Shown here: positions 13,505 to 13,840 of the stretch, piece after piece
How the letters are laid out: every line of letters begins with the position of its first letter
Position numbering within the stretch: position 1 is the stretch's first letter
Assembly (NCBI GenBank): GCA_937950605.1
Contig: CALFDA010000095.1
Location: 1-13,840 of the forward strand
Source: an uncultured PS1 clade bacterium
GTDB taxonomy: Bacteria > Pseudomonadota > Gammaproteobacteria > PS1 > Pseudothioglobaceae
Length of the DNA: 13,840 nucleotides
Reading direction: 5' to 3'
Program-made: the position numbers and the translations under genes
Notes under the pieces: model-generated
The model's database searches: none
Seen by the model: only the letters and a program-made list of their open reading frames with translations
Told to the model about the DNA's origin: nothing

Positions 13505-13521
13505 TTAGCGTTAAACACTAA
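13505..13521. promoter_or_regulatory. Imperfect palindrome in the pepN upstream region
   Basis: TTAGCGTTAAACACTAA is a 17-base palindrome (TTAGYGTT/AACRCTAA, one mismatch) about 52 bases before pepN. It could be an operator. On the minus strand TTGATG at 13524-13529 lies just upstream of it and TACAAT at 13499-13504 just downstream, but with 19 bases between them the promoter is non-standard. The rest of 13454-13614 shows no gene and no clear terminator for uppP. Confidence 0.3.
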
Positions 13522-13614
13522 TGCCATCAAGGCTGTAATTAGGTTCGCTAGTATATCATTTGTCTAATGTGTGTCTGTTATTATTGACATCTGTAAAACT
13601 AAGTGCAAACAACA

Positions 13615-13840
13615 TTAAATGAAAATTTCTGTATAAAAATACAATAAAAACACCCCTATAAACAGACGATAAACCACAAAAGGCATCATACTCATTGCCT
13701 CTAACGCTTTGATAAAAAAGACAATGGTAATATATGCACTAATACTAGAGATAAAAAAACCTAACGCCAATAAAGCCACATTAACCACTGGTTGTTGATA
13801 AATATCAACCAATATCAACAAAACAGAAAGCGTAATAGCA
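13615..13840 (-). CDS. uppP: Undecaprenyl-diphosphatase UppP (BacA), C-terminal fragment (partial)
   Basis: The gene runs off the right edge; 74 codons plus stop are visible in the frame ending at TAA 13615-13617. The end GFFISSISAYITIVFFIKALEAMSMMPFVVYRLFIGVFLLYFY matches the last two membrane helices of UppP. UppP dephosphorylates undecaprenyl diphosphate to recycle the lipid carrier for peptidoglycan and surface polysaccharides. The catalytic residues lie upstream, outside the window. The open frame extends to the edge without a start codon being needed; the TTG at 13819-13821 is not the true start. pepN follows on the same strand after 161 bases, so co-transcription is possible but not indicated by spacing. 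Confidence 0.9.
   Translation of the reverse strand, partial: AITLSVLLILVDIYQQPVVNVALLALGFFISSISAYITIVFFIKALEAMSMMPFVVYRLFIGVFLLYFYTEIFI

Overview
The window looks like the chromosome of an AT-rich, compact gammaproteobacterium. Protein style (NhaD antiporter, a PuuD-type membrane protein often seen in marine sulfur-oxidisers, a short YgfZ, type III pantothenate kinase, RTX-repeat surface protein, S24-like gene beside mutM) reminds me of the SUP05/Thioglobus group, including bivalve symbionts. That assignment is inference from recall, not a computed result.

Layout. Positions 1-158 hold the end of a plus-strand Sel1-repeat gene. From 5326 down to 181 runs a tightly packed minus-strand cluster, ygfZ - nhaD - coaX - trpS - DUF4760-like gene - rluB. 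Several of its genes overlap by 8 to 17 bases, and a candidate internal promoter with an attenuator-like leader sits after trpS. A strong hairpin terminator at 5353-5382 separates the cluster from a minus-strand PuuD-like membrane protein (5405-5986). A short divergent promoter region then leads to plus-strand mutM and an overlapping LexA-fold, S24-like gene (to 7255).

The most interesting part is 7149-9546. A very AT-rich type II restriction-modification cassette (N4-cytosine-type methyltransferase plus MvaI/BcnI-family endonuclease, both minus strand) lies between two 107-bp direct repeats. Each repeat copies the 3' end of the S24-like gene up to its stop codon. This is the footprint of an insertion with long target duplication, or of recombination at a gene 3' end; no integrase or transposase is present. 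Both cassette genes carry one frameshift as sequenced: the methyltransferase at an A6 run just before its SPPY motif, the endonuclease just before its conserved HGTGFR C-terminus. The out-of-frame remainders are still open and conserved, so the lesions are recent, phase-variable, bypassed by slippage, or sequencing errors.

Beyond the cassette, on the minus strand, lie a lipoprotein with RTX calcium-binding nonapeptides and a C8 tract in its proline-rich linker, then pncC, pepN, and the end of uppP running off the right edge. The housekeeping genes cover tRNA charging, rRNA modification, CoA synthesis, sodium/pH homeostasis, base-excision repair, NAD salvage, peptide breakdown and undecaprenyl phosphate recycling. 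No tRNA, rRNA, CRISPR array or insertion sequence was recognised.
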